DNA from: Vibrio sp. UBA2441 | GTDB lineage: Bacteria; Pseudomonadota; Gammaproteobacteria; Enterobacterales; Vibrionaceae | Length of the DNA stretch: 64,000 nt | Assembly (NCBI GenBank): GCA_002342685.1 | Contig: DDQN01000021.1 | Location: 1 to 64,000, forward strand | Reading direction: 5' to 3' | In this document: positions 34,634 to 43,425 of the stretch, piece after piece | How positions within the stretch are numbered: position 1 is the stretch's first letter | How the letters are laid out: every line of letters starts with the position of its first letter | Notes under the pieces: generated by a model | Seen by the model: the letters and a program-made list of their open reading frames with translations, nothing else | Told to the model about the DNA's origin: nothing | The model's database searches: none | Program-made: the position numbers and the translations under genes

Positions 34634-35536
34634 ATGAAACCCACAGCAGTTGTAGCCCTCGGAGGCAATGCATTATTACGTCGCGGAGACGCGCCAAGCT
34701 TTGACAATCAGCTAGCGAATATCAAAATAGCGGCTGTTGCTATTGCTGAGATCGCTAAAGATTATCAGGTCGCGATTGTACACGGCAACGGACCACAGGT
34801 TGGTTTGCTGGCTTTGCAGAATTTGGCTTACGATAAAGTTTCACCATATCCGCTTGATGTTCTGGGTGCAGAAAGTGAAGGAATGATCGGCTATATGCTT
34901 GCTCAGGAACTTCATAACCTGCTTCCGGAAACAGAAGTATCTAGTTTGCTTACGCGTATTGAAGTGGACGCCAACGATCCGAGCATGAAAGATCCCACCA
35001 AGTTTGTCGGCCCGGTTTACGATAAAAAGGAAGCGGGTAAGCTAGCTGAAGCCAATAATTGGACGATGAAACCTGATGGCGAATATATACGCCGCGTAGT
35101 TCCATCACCAAAGCCAATCAACATCATAGATAAGCACTCAATTGAAACGTTGTTAAATGCCGGTGAAGTCGTTATCTGCTGTGGTGGTGGTGGTATTCCG
35201 GTTTGCAAGAGCGATGTCGGGTACCGAGGTGTTGAAGGTGTTATTGATAAAGATCTGGCAGCTACTCTTCTGGCAAAAGAGCTTAAAGCAGACAAGCTAT
35301 TAATATTAACCGATGCGGACGCGGTTTATCTCAACTGGGGTACTGAGCAACAACGCCCACTTCGAATTGCCTCGCCGTCTCAGCTTAGTGAATTTCAGTT
35401 CCCGGCTGGTTCAATGGGTCCAAAAGTAGAAGCAGCATCTGATTTTGCACTATCTGGTGGTCGTGCCTATATAGGTGCTCTTGAAGAAGGATTAGATGTA
35501 CTGGCAGAGCGGGCAGGTACCTGTGTAGCCGTATAG
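34634..35536 (+). CDS. yqeA: Carbamate kinase-like protein YqeA
   Basis: 300 residues with the carbamate kinase signatures VALGGNALLRRG, VHGNGPQVGLLALQ, VPSPKPINI, CCGGGGIPV, GVIDKDLAATLLA and GSMGPKVEA. It makes ATP from carbamoyl phosphate and ADP. With YgeW it would recover energy from carbamoylated products of purine breakdown. AAGGAG precedes the ATG. Last gene of the ygeW unit; the next genes run the other way. Confidence 0.88.
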   Translation: MKPTAVVALGGNALLRRGDAPSFDNQLANIKIAAVAIAEIAKDYQVAIVHGNGPQVGLLALQNLAYDKVSPYPLDVLGAESEGMIGYMLAQELHNLLPETEVSSLLTRIEVDANDPSMKDPTKFVGPVYDKKEAGKLAEANNWTMKPDGEYIRRVVPSPKPINIIDKHSIETLLNAGEVVICCGGGGIPVCKSDVGYRGVEGVIDKDLAATLLAKELKADKLLILTDADAVYLNWGTEQQRPLRIASPSQLSEFQFPAGSMGPKVEAASDFALSGGRAYIGALEEGLDVLAERAGTCVAV

Positions 35537-35599
35537 TTCTTTATCCATTAAAAACTTGCCCTTTCGAGCTTTGTCAAACCAGAACGTAACAGATGTTGC

Positions 35600-35628
35600 A
35601 GTGCCAGTCAGCTTAACTGACTGGCACT
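35600..35628. terminator. Bidirectional terminator-like hairpin between yqeA and the rhodanese gene
   Basis: AGTGCCAGTCAG and CTGACTGGCACT form a perfect 12-bp stem with the loop CTTAA, between two convergent operons. No long T run on either side. Confidence 0.65.
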
Positions 35629-35672
35629 GGTTGAATTACTAATTTACTTTATTGCTATTATCTTAATTCGTT

Positions 35673-36236
35673 TTAATCGCTTACGGTTTTGAATCCTGCG
35701 CCTTTCCATGCATAGATCCCCCCAGGGTAGCGATAGACATCGGTATAACCCATTTTTACTGCCCAGGCTGCGGCATTGTGGCTTCTGCCACACTTAACAA
35801 AACCACAATAGAAAATCAGAGTTTGTCCTTTATCTGCCCCGAGCAGGCGGGCAAAAGTTTCCTGAGTTTTACCTTCCGTATCATTAGCGTTCCATTCAGG
35901 CATAGGTGCTATCGGAAATTCAAACTGCATCGCCGAAGGAATATGTTCCGTTTTATAACTCGCTTCATAAGGCATTGCATCAATAATCAGGACATCTTTG
36001 TTGCTGTCGAGAATCGACTTTAAGCCTTTTGTATCAACTAATTGATAGCCACCGGTAAGAGTTTCATTGTGCAGTTTGATCGCAACTTGTTCTGTCTGAA
36101 TTTCTGCTTCAAACTTATTGGAAAATAGTCCAGCATCAACAGAAAAGGATAATACGATAAGGCTTGTTGCCAGTGCCATAAAACCGAACTTGGCTCTATA
36201 GCTGAGGTCGCGAAGACGAAGTTTACTATTTTGCAT
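35673..36236 (-). CDS. Membrane-anchored rhodanese-domain protein
   Basis: 187 residues. A hydrophobic N-terminal segment (about 17-34) anchors it or acts as a signal, so the rhodanese domain (about 65-185) faces the periplasm. VLIIDAMPY, HIPSAMQF and IFYCGFVKCGRSHNAA with the candidate sulfur/selenium-carrying Cys144 (and Cys149) mark the domain; YRYPGGIYAWKGAGF closes it. It is the last gene of the yqeC-yqeB operon, which is not its place in E. coli. Rhodaneses can form persulfide or perselenide, so a role in supplying or handling selenium is possible but inferred. Confidence 0.78.
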   Translation of the reverse strand: MQNSKLRLRDLSYRAKFGFMALATSLIVLSFSVDAGLFSNKFEAEIQTEQVAIKLHNETLTGGYQLVDTKGLKSILDSNKDVLIIDAMPYEASYKTEHIPSAMQFEFPIAPMPEWNANDTEGKTQETFARLLGADKGQTLIFYCGFVKCGRSHNAAAWAVKMGYTDVYRYPGGIYAWKGAGFKTVSD

Positions 36237-36252
36237 AAAAGTTCCTTGTATA

Positions 36253-36290
36253 TTGAATTCGCCGCAAGATTGCGGTGAAAAAACGAATTC
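36253..36290 (-). repeat. Hairpin between MauE-like and rhodanese genes
   Basis: CCGCAA-GA-TTGCGG at about 36262-36275 lies within outer GAATTC repeats. An intercistronic structure. Confidence 0.4.
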
Positions 36291-36758
36291 TTAGTTTTTG
36301 TAGTAGTTTCCGGCACCTTCACTTAGCGTTTGTACTCTTTTAGATTTGCTATTGAAAAGGTGCAGCACGAGCACAGCTACTATCAGGAGAGATTGAAAAA
36401 CAAATAAGGGTTTCAGTTCACTGTATACGTCAAACTCTAAAGAACCGGGCATGTAGCATCCGCAGTCGATATGCAGTCCTTGATAGAGTGCAAGTCCGGC
36501 AGGGAAAGAGTAGAGCGCCAGACAAGCCGCTATCAACGTTAGTCGGGCGCGTTTTTTCAGGACCAGATACAGGCAGTAAGCCAAAGCAACGGGCAACACA
36601 ATTGAAACCAGATGCACAAATACTACGGGTACGATTCCGGTATCATTCAGTAACAGCGCATTGTACTCAGGCTGGAGTAACCCTTTGAGTATGGTGACTA
36701 TCAATGATAACCATATGGTATCTGTGAACATCTTGTGAATGTAAAACCGCGATTCCAT
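36291..36758 (-). CDS. MauE-like redox membrane protein (predicted)
   Basis: 155 residues with about four membrane segments (11-30, 42-66, 73-93, 115-133). Between the third and fourth is YQGLHIDCGCYMPGS with Cys99 and Cys101, resembling the CGC motif of MauE/DoxX-type redox-associated membrane proteins, which are linked to thiol-disulfide traffic. It lies 22 bases after yqeB and 54 bases before the rhodanese gene. Assignment rests on topology and this motif only. A membrane thiol or selenol channel function together with the rhodanese is inferred. Confidence 0.6.
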   Translation of the reverse strand: MESRFYIHKMFTDTIWLSLIVTILKGLLQPEYNALLLNDTGIVPVVFVHLVSIVLPVALAYCLYLVLKKRARLTLIAACLALYSFPAGLALYQGLHIDCGCYMPGSLEFDVYSELKPLFVFQSLLIVAVLVLHLFNSKSKRVQTLSEGAGNYYKN

Positions 36759-36780
36759 GGCAACCTCGTTCCGGATGAGC

Positions 36781-38382
36781 CTAATTCCGTATTTTCAGTT
36801 CGAGATGAAGCATCGCTTCCAGAACACTGCCTCCGATGGCTCTGGCTTTGTCTGAAATAGTAGTGAAATCTGCTTCAATACCTCTTGGATCGATATCTCC
36901 TACTTTAAAACCCTGAGTGACAGTTAGTCCTTCATTTAACAGCCCTCGAACCATGCCGCTAAGCGGCGCTACTACAGGAGTGTCACCAATATGAGCGATG
37001 ATATCGCCTTCCTCGACTATATCGCCTAGTTTGACATGGTTGTGCATTACGCCGTCACATGGGGCGCGGAGAACTCTCTGGTGGGAATAACCAGCTATAT
37101 TGCCCGGAATACCTGTATTGGCTTGGGTTACTCCGTTATAGATGACACGGCCAAGATGATGCCCTCGGTTGGTTTCGATTACCGCGTCGCAGTCTTCACC
37201 TGCGGTAAATCCGGGACCAAGTGCAATGGTTACCGGAGCCATATCTTTGGTTGTGCCCAGATTACGTTTAGCCAGTATTGCATCAATAACAAATGTTGGT
37301 TTCAGTGAAGACAACGAACAGCAATCCTCATCCACCATGACAGGTATTTGATTCTGTTCAATCGCTTTAAAGACATCTTTGCAATCCTTAGCTTTACGTG
37401 CAGTAATTCCTTCGACTTCTACTGACTGACCATAAAGGCATTGAGCAAAAGCCACGGTACAACGAATCACTGTTGGTTGTGAAATATCAGTCATCACAAC
37501 TTTAAAACCAGAATTCTGAAGGCGTACGGCAACACCTGTTGCGATGTCTCCGGCTCCTCTTATCAAAACTAACCTATCCCGGTTCAGACGAGGATCATCT
37601 TTCATCTGCTCACCGGAGGAACAATGTTTGACTTTGAGCACTTCAGCCATAATGCTGATAGCGATTTCTTCCGGGGTTTCTGCGCCAATATTAAATCCGA
37701 TAGGGGAGTGAATTGCCTGTATTTGTGTTTCACTCACACCACATTTGCGAAGGTGAGTAAACAGGGTCTGTAAATTGCGGCGGCTAGCCATCAAGCCGGT
37801 ATAACGGGTTTCGCAACCAGCTAACTTAGTGATGGCATCTTTGTCTTGATGGTTGGTTGCGATAATGACAAAGCTATCCCTGTTGATACTTATTTTGTCA
37901 ATAGCATCTTCCATGTTTACGCCGAGAACACGTCTTGTGCCCGCTGGAAAGTACTCTTCTGATAAGCTTTCTTCATAGGCATCTGCCACTGTGACATCAA
38001 ATCCAAGCACGTGAGCTGTATGTGCGACGGCCCGGTTAACATGTCCGCCCCCAACAAGTATCAGGTTTGGACGAAGTCCGTATACGTCAATGGATACACT
38101 CATTGACCCCCCGCAGTCCATGTCCATTGCATTAGGTCCTGTTCGGGTCATGCGCCCTTTCACTACTCGGGCTTTCCTTTCCTGCAGTGCTTCAAGAGAC
38201 TGTTCAATTACATAGCGCTCAATCATTCCGCCGCCAACAGTCCCCAGAATTGAACCGTCTGCCTTTACGATCATCTGGCCTGAGTGGCGGGGGGCTGAAC
38301 CTCGAGTTCCTATTATATTTGCCAGAGCAAACGGTGTGTTTTCTTCTTCTAGTTGAGCAGCTTTTGCGAAAATATTCATCAA
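36781..38382 (-). CDS. yqeB: Selenium-dependent molybdenum cofactor biosynthesis protein YqeB
   Basis: 533 residues. The N-terminal half is XdhC/CoxI-like: IIGTRGSAPRHSGQMIV, LGTVGGGMIE, DCGGSMSV, a Rossmann LILVGGGHVN and the late GAETPEEIAISIMAEVL. The second half (from about 268) has VLIRGAGDIATGVAVRLQNSG and the EF2563-type region with DEDCCSL and GFTAGEDCDAVIETNRG. E. coli YqeB is 541 residues. The protein family is tied by comparative genomics to selenium-dependent molybdenum hydroxylases, with SelD providing selenophosphate. Two ATG codons in tandem begin it. SelD itself is not in the window. Confidence 0.88.
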   Translation of the reverse strand: MMNIFAKAAQLEEENTPFALANIIGTRGSAPRHSGQMIVKADGSILGTVGGGMIERYVIEQSLEALQERKARVVKGRMTRTGPNAMDMDCGGSMSVSIDVYGLRPNLILVGGGHVNRAVAHTAHVLGFDVTVADAYEESLSEEYFPAGTRRVLGVNMEDAIDKISINRDSFVIIATNHQDKDAITKLAGCETRYTGLMASRRNLQTLFTHLRKCGVSETQIQAIHSPIGFNIGAETPEEIAISIMAEVLKVKHCSSGEQMKDDPRLNRDRLVLIRGAGDIATGVAVRLQNSGFKVVMTDISQPTVIRCTVAFAQCLYGQSVEVEGITARKAKDCKDVFKAIEQNQIPVMVDEDCCSLSSLKPTFVIDAILAKRNLGTTKDMAPVTIALGPGFTAGEDCDAVIETNRGHHLGRVIYNGVTQANTGIPGNIAGYSHQRVLRAPCDGVMHNHVKLGDIVEEGDIIAHIGDTPVVAPLSGMVRGLLNEGLTVTQGFKVGDIDPRGIEADFTTISDKARAIGGSVLEAMLHLELKIRN

Positions 38383-38425
38383 TTTTGACCTCAGAGTCTC
38401 TTGATCTGAGAAGATAATTTCCAGA

Positions 38426-39247
38426 CTACCCTCTCATCAGTACATCTTTAATCGGTATCTGATTTTTCATCGACGCAATCCAGATAGCATCAAGTTTGGT
38501 GCTGGTTGCCATGATCTGATTAGCTAACAGAACGATGTCCTGATAACTATTAGCCAGATCGATTTTATTTATCAACCAAACTTTGACAGCTTTCTCTGGT
38601 GCGTTTTTAAACATTCCTTGTCGATGTTCAATCAGGTTTCTCAATACTTTCAGGTCAATCAAATCACCTTCTGAGCAAAGAGTGAGTGCAGAAAACGTGT
38701 CCCATCGATGAATTCTCTCAGGGCTAGCCTGAGTATGAATAGCTTCTGCACCTGTAACACCGATAACCATATCCGAAGATTGAGGAATGCAAGGCTCATG
38801 CCCGTTGGGAGCCTTTATTGGCAACTGATTAGCACCATCTGCTTCAATAATAAAAACTGTGAAAGGGGAGTCATTTTTTAATTTATCAATCAGTTTGGTT
38901 GTGACACCGAGCACTTTATTTTTCTGGTTTATATTGTTGCTGTTTATTATGTTTTTATAGCCAAATGTGACTCCAGGATCAGAAAATAAATTGTATTTAT
39001 CTATTATTTGGTGGTATGGATCTCTATCCAGAAATATAAAGTTGTCAGCCTGTTCTTTTTCAGGAAAATACATTTTAGTTGTTGTGCTGACAAATACGCT
39101 GTGACCATTTTTACTAAACTGCCTTGCAAGCCAGAATATACAAGATGTTTTGCCGCCACCGCCAACCAGAGATATAACAATAGGCTTAGGCAGAGGAGCT
39201 TTGAGTTGCGCGGAGCAAAGCGAATAGGCGTATGGTTCTTGCTTCAT
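38426..39247 (-). CDS. yqeC: Selenium-dependent hydroxylase accessory protein YqeC
   Basis: 273 residues with the P-loop SLVGGGGKTSCIFWLA, STTTKMYFP, FIIEADGANQLPIKAPNGHEP and WLINKID, a GTPase/ATPase-like set characteristic of YqeC. Family knowledge places it with YqeB and YgfJ in maturing the selenium-containing molybdenum cofactor. First gene of a minus-strand operon with yqeB, the MauE-like and the rhodanese gene; only 38 bases part it from the divergent ygfJ. Confidence 0.88.
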   Translation of the reverse strand: MKQEPYAYSLCSAQLKAPLPKPIVISLVGGGGKTSCIFWLARQFSKNGHSVFVSTTTKMYFPEKEQADNFIFLDRDPYHQIIDKYNLFSDPGVTFGYKNIINSNNINQKNKVLGVTTKLIDKLKNDSPFTVFIIEADGANQLPIKAPNGHEPCIPQSSDMVIGVTGAEAIHTQASPERIHRWDTFSALTLCSEGDLIDLKVLRNLIEHRQGMFKNAPEKAVKVWLINKIDLANSYQDIVLLANQIMATSTKLDAIWIASMKNQIPIKDVLMRG

Positions 39248-39285
39248 TATATCCTGATTAACCAGTAAATAAGTGAGTAGAAACG

Positions 39286-39888
39286 ATGAGTAATCCTTAT
39301 AGAGTCGATTGTGTCATACCAGCAGCCGGACTCTCTTCCCGAATGGGGAGCTGGAAGATCATGCTACCTTATCAGAACCATACAATCCTTGATGAAAGTA
39401 TCGAAAATGCACTTGCCTTTTGTTCCCGAGTGATACTGGTTTCGGGGCATCGTAGTGATGAGCTTGTCTCAAGGTACAGGAGCGAAAAAGGCGTGGATGT
39501 GATAGTTAATACTCACTTTAAAAAAGGCATGTTTAGTTCAATTCAGCAGGGCGTAAAGCTGGTGGAAACAGAACATTTTTATATCTGTCATGCTGATATG
39601 CCCTGTATTACCGAAGATATATATAGAGAAATATGGGCACTGCGGGGACCACATACCGTGTTTCCTGGCACGGTTAACCGTCCCGGACACCCGGTACTGC
39701 TTCCACTCTCATTAAGAGAGCAAATAATGAGTGCTCCTTTAAATAGCAAAATGAAACAGCTGATATACAGAAGCGAAGTAAAATTCGCAGGTCTGGATAC
39801 TGAAAAAATATACTTTGACGTGGATACACCGGAAGCATATAACGAACTGTGTCAAGGGTATAAATATCACTATCAGAATGAGAGTTGA
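39286..39888 (+). CDS. ygfJ: Molybdenum cofactor cytidylyltransferase-like protein YgfJ
   Basis: 200 residues with the nucleotidyltransferase signature IPAAGLSSRMGSWKIMLPY, ILVSGHRSDEL, CHADMPCIT and RPGHPVLLP, as in MocA. It likely transfers CMP to molybdopterin for the molybdenum hydroxylases encoded downstream. Divergent from yqeC and upstream of a long control region before ygfK, so it is probably its own transcript. Confidence 0.85.
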   Translation: MSNPYRVDCVIPAAGLSSRMGSWKIMLPYQNHTILDESIENALAFCSRVILVSGHRSDELVSRYRSEKGVDVIVNTHFKKGMFSSIQQGVKLVETEHFYICHADMPCITEDIYREIWALRGPHTVFPGTVNRPGHPVLLPLSLREQIMSAPLNSKMKQLIYRSEVKFAGLDTEKIYFDVDTPEAYNELCQGYKYHYQNES

Positions 39889-40306
39889 TAGTGGTGAATT
39901 ATCAAATTGATATATAGTTATTTGCTTAGTGGCTTTATTTTTTACTCATGCAAAGAAATATTTTTATCACCTTTTCTCATATCAAAGTGATAGCAATTTA
40001 TTAATATGATAGATAAAAGTAATTAATTAAGAACTATATTCATTTGATAGCGCTTTTCATTATCATCTATCTCTTTGTATATCCCTGTTTATGTTCACAA
40101 ATTCGCCTTTAGATTCGACGTTGCTCACGAATTTAACCAAGAAAATTCCCTTGATGATCCTGATTTTGAAGTTTGGCGCAGTAGTTGCTCAATAGATCTA
40201 TTAGCTGGCTGAATTTATTTAGCCTATCACTTTGAGCCCCACAGTCAGAACAACAAGATGTGTTGACTGTGACTGCAAAAGAACAACAGCATCAAGGAGA
40301 TCTATC
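39889..40306 (+). promoter_or_regulatory. Control region of ygfK with candidate YgeV sites
   Basis: 418 AT-rich bases without a gene. TATCA-AAG-TGATA (39980-39992) and TATTA-ATA-TGATA (39999-40011) have centres 19 bases apart, and a weaker TATTC-ATT-TGATA follows at 40037-40049. The first two centres lie 188 and 169 bases upstream of the sigma-54 promoter at 40174, nearly the same as at ygfM. Confidence 0.65.
40174..40188 (+). promoter_or_regulatory. Sigma-54 promoter of ygfK
   Basis: TGGCGC-AGTAG-TTGC matches 9 of 10 fixed positions of TGGCAC-N5-TTGC with exact spacing, 119 bases before the ygfK start. Confidence 0.75.
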
Positions 40307-43300
40307 ATGGGAGACATCATGCGTCCCGTTCCGTTTGGCGAACTTCTGAATCGCATTTTTAGTGAGTATAAAGAGAGCAAGTCCATTTTTGGAATCCCGT
40401 CGAAGCAGTTTTATCGTAAGGAAGCTTCTAAGGATCTCTCCGTATGGGGCGAAAACTGTGAAACACCAGTAGGGCCGGCTGCAGGTCCGCACACCCAGTT
40501 GGCACAAAACATCATCTGTTCTTGGCTGGCTGGTGGCCGGTTTATGGAGCTGAAAACCGTTCAGAAACTGGACCAGCTTGAGATAGCTAAGCCATGTATT
40601 GATGCGGAAGATGAGTGTTTCAATACAGAATGGTCGACTGAGTTTACCCTGATAAAAGCGTACGACGAGTATTTGAAGGCATGGGTCGCACTTCACTTGC
40701 TGGAGGAGGTGTTTGCTCCACGTCTTGAAGGTGAAGAGAAATCTTTCGTTTTCAATATGAGTGTTGGCTATGACTTAGCTGGTATTCAGACTGCACCGAT
40801 GCAGAAGTATATTCATGACATGCTTGATTCGACTGAACATGAAAACTTCCACACCTATATCGCCGAAATGAACCGTTTTATTGCAGAACCTGAGTTTACT
40901 AAAACTTATGGCTCTGAGCGTTTAAGTAAGCTGTCTGACACTATTTCTGCACAACTTACTCGTGGTGTGACTCTGTCGACCATGCACGGATGTCCGCCAA
41001 ACGAGATTGAAGCTATCTGCAGATACATGATAGAAGAGAAAGGCATCAATACCTTTGTGAAGCTCAATCCAACATTGCTGGGTTTTGAACGTGTACGCGG
41101 CATTCTGGATAATGCAGGTTTTGACTATATTGCTCTTAGTGAAGAATCGTTTAGCCATGATCTGCAAATTGATGATGCGAAAGCGATGCTTCACCGCCTT
41201 GTAAATTTAGGCAAAGAGAAAGGCATCGGCTTTGGTGTAAAGTTAACCAATACATTGGGAACGCTGAACAAGAAAGGTCGCCTTTCAGATAAAGAGATGT
41301 ACATGTCTGGTCGTGCACTTTTCCCTCTATCGATCAATGTTGCTCTTGAGCTGTCCCGCGAGTTCGATGGCACACTATCAATCTCATATTCCGGTGGCGC
41401 AAGTAAGTTCAACATTAAAGAGATATTTGAAACTGGTATTCGCCCAATCACCATGGCGACTGATCTGCTTAAGCCGGGTGGCTACTTACGTCTGACAGAC
41501 TGTGCTAAAGAGCTGGAAGGCAGCAATGAGTGGGGAATGCAGCAAGTTGACCTGGTAAAACTGGAAGCACTGGCGGCGAAATCACTGGTTGCTGACTATG
41601 CTCAGAAAGAGTGGCGTGGTCCAGAAGAGATCAGTGTTAAGCAAGCAGTACCAATGACGGACTGTTATGTTGCTCCTTGTGTGACAGCCTGTCCTATCAG
41701 TCAGGATATTCCTGAGTATATTAGCCTTCTGGGCAAGCAGAAATACACCGAAGCTCTGGAAGTAATTTACTCCCGAAATGCACTGCCAGCAATCACGGGC
41801 CATATTTGTGACCATCAGTGCCAGTACAACTGTACTCGTCGTGATTATGAAGGTGCACTAAATATCCGTGAGATGAAGAAAATTGCACTGGATAAAGGCT
41901 GGGACAACTATAAAGAGAAATGGCATAAGCCTGATTTAGATACCGCTAAACATCCGGTTGCCGTGATCGGCGCAGGGCCTGCTGGTTTATCTGCAGCTTA
42001 CTTTATGGCTCGTGCTGGTCACCCTGTTACGGTATTTGAAAAAGAAGCCAACGCTGGTGGAATGGTGAAGAACATCATTCCTCAATTCCGTATCCCTGCT
42101 GAAGTGATACAGCACGATATCGATTTTGTGACGGATCATGGTGTGCATATTGAGTATGGCTGTAATCCTGCTCTTACAATCGATAGCCTGAAAGCGAGCG
42201 GATTCAAATACATCTGTCTGGGAATCGGTGCAGATAAAGGCAACCCTATATCAATTGCCAGTGACAATACTAAGGTATTTAAATCGCTTGAGTTCCTACG
42301 CCGCTTTAATGATGGCGAAAAACTTGAACTAGGTAAGCATGTCGCTGTTGTTGGTGCAGGTAACACAGCGATGGATAGTGCGCGCGCAGCGCTCAAAATT
42401 GATGGTGTTGAAAAGGTAACTGTACTTTATCGTCGTACTATCGCAGAGATGCCTGCGTACAAAGAAGAGTATGAAGAAGCTGTCGACGATGGCGTTCAGT
42501 TTATGTTCCTGACTAACCCTGAGAAGTTTGACGCTGACGGTAAACTTACAGCTCGCGTTATGAAACTGGGTGAGCCGGATGAAAAAGGTCGACGCCGTCC
42601 TGTTGCAACGGACGAGACTACTGAGCATCAGGTTGACGCACTAATCACTGCTGTCGGTGAGCAGTCTAACCGAGATGTTCTGGGTCGTATTGGTATACCT
42701 ATGGGGGAAGATGGCTGGCCAGCTGTTGATGACAACACTTGTGAAACCGCTGTCGAGAATGTGTTCCTGATGGGGGATGCGCATACTGGCCCTTCTTCTA
42801 TTGTTTCAGCGATTTCTGGCGGCCGTAAAGCGGCTACTGCGATACTTGAGCGTGAGGCTAAGTCTGATGAGCAGATGGAAGTAACGAGTGATGTTAAGGC
42901 TGAAGCTATTTATGCCCGTAAAGGGGATATTCAGGTCAGAATGATCGAAGCGAACAAACTTGAAGAAGCGGATCGCGAAACCTTTATCGAACAGGAAGCA
43001 AAACGTTGTCTGGAATGCTCATACATCTGTAGTAAGTGTGTGGATGTGTGTCCAAACCGCGCCAATATTTCGTTACCGATTCCTGGCTTCAAAGACCAGT
43101 ATCAGACGTTGCACCTTGATGCGTACTGTAACGAATGTGGAAACTGTGCTCAGTTCTGTCCTTGGGATAGCAAGCCATACAAAGATAAATTCACCATATT
43201 TAATCTACGTGAAGACTTCGCGAACAGTACCAATGCTGGTTTCTACGTTGAAGGTGAAGAAGTGCTGGTGCGCTTAAAAGGTGAGACATACACATTCAGC

Positions 43301-43411
43301 ATTAATGCACAAAGCGAGATTGATATGCCTGAGTCGATGACTGATGAAGCGACTATGATCAGCTACGTTTACAAGCATCATAATTATCTGCTGGGCAAAG
43401 TAGAACTTTAG
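40307..43411 (+). CDS. ygfK: YgfK iron-sulfur flavoprotein (putative selenate reductase subunit)
   Basis: 1034 residues, as E. coli YgfK (1032). Starting at ATG 40307, which has AAGGAGA 6 bases upstream, it begins MRPVPFGELL as expected; the 25-residue extension from 40232 is rejected. The N-terminal half resembles dihydroorotate-dehydrogenase-like barrels. A GltD-like part follows: CVAPCVTACPISQDIPEY, FAD site VIGAGPAGLSAAY, NAD site VVGAGNTAMDSARAA, and GDAHTGPSSIVSAISGGR. Two C-terminal four-iron clusters are CSYICSKCVDVCPNRA and CNECGNCAQFCPWD. It has been named a selenate reductase subunit in E. coli, but as part of this cluster it more likely passes electrons for the hydroxylases. Confidence 0.9.
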   Translation: MGDIMRPVPFGELLNRIFSEYKESKSIFGIPSKQFYRKEASKDLSVWGENCETPVGPAAGPHTQLAQNIICSWLAGGRFMELKTVQKLDQLEIAKPCIDAEDECFNTEWSTEFTLIKAYDEYLKAWVALHLLEEVFAPRLEGEEKSFVFNMSVGYDLAGIQTAPMQKYIHDMLDSTEHENFHTYIAEMNRFIAEPEFTKTYGSERLSKLSDTISAQLTRGVTLSTMHGCPPNEIEAICRYMIEEKGINTFVKLNPTLLGFERVRGILDNAGFDYIALSEESFSHDLQIDDAKAMLHRLVNLGKEKGIGFGVKLTNTLGTLNKKGRLSDKEMYMSGRALFPLSINVALELSREFDGTLSISYSGGASKFNIKEIFETGIRPITMATDLLKPGGYLRLTDCAKELEGSNEWGMQQVDLVKLEALAAKSLVADYAQKEWRGPEEISVKQAVPMTDCYVAPCVTACPISQDIPEYISLLGKQKYTEALEVIYSRNALPAITGHICDHQCQYNCTRRDYEGALNIREMKKIALDKGWDNYKEKWHKPDLDTAKHPVAVIGAGPAGLSAAYFMARAGHPVTVFEKEANAGGMVKNIIPQFRIPAEVIQHDIDFVTDHGVHIEYGCNPALTIDSLKASGFKYICLGIGADKGNPISIASDNTKVFKSLEFLRRFNDGEKLELGKHVAVVGAGNTAMDSARAALKIDGVEKVTVLYRRTIAEMPAYKEEYEEAVDDGVQFMFLTNPEKFDADGKLTARVMKLGEPDEKGRRRPVATDETTEHQVDALITAVGEQSNRDVLGRIGIPMGEDGWPAVDDNTCETAVENVFLMGDAHTGPSSIVSAISGGRKAATAILEREAKSDEQMEVTSDVKAEAIYARKGDIQVRMIEANKLEEADRETFIEQEAKRCLECSYICSKCVDVCPNRANISLPIPGFKDQYQTLHLDAYCNECGNCAQFCPWDSKPYKDKFTIFNLREDFANSTNAGFYVEGEEVLVRLKGETYTFSINAQSEIDMPESMTDEATMISYVYKHHNYLLGKVEL

Positions 43412-43425
43412 GGGAGGAAACAGGA

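Noticed and set aside
40232..40306. 25-residue N-terminal extension of YgfK with a C-x-C stretch
   Set aside because: ATG 40307 has AAGGAGA upstream and reproduces the E. coli length and start.
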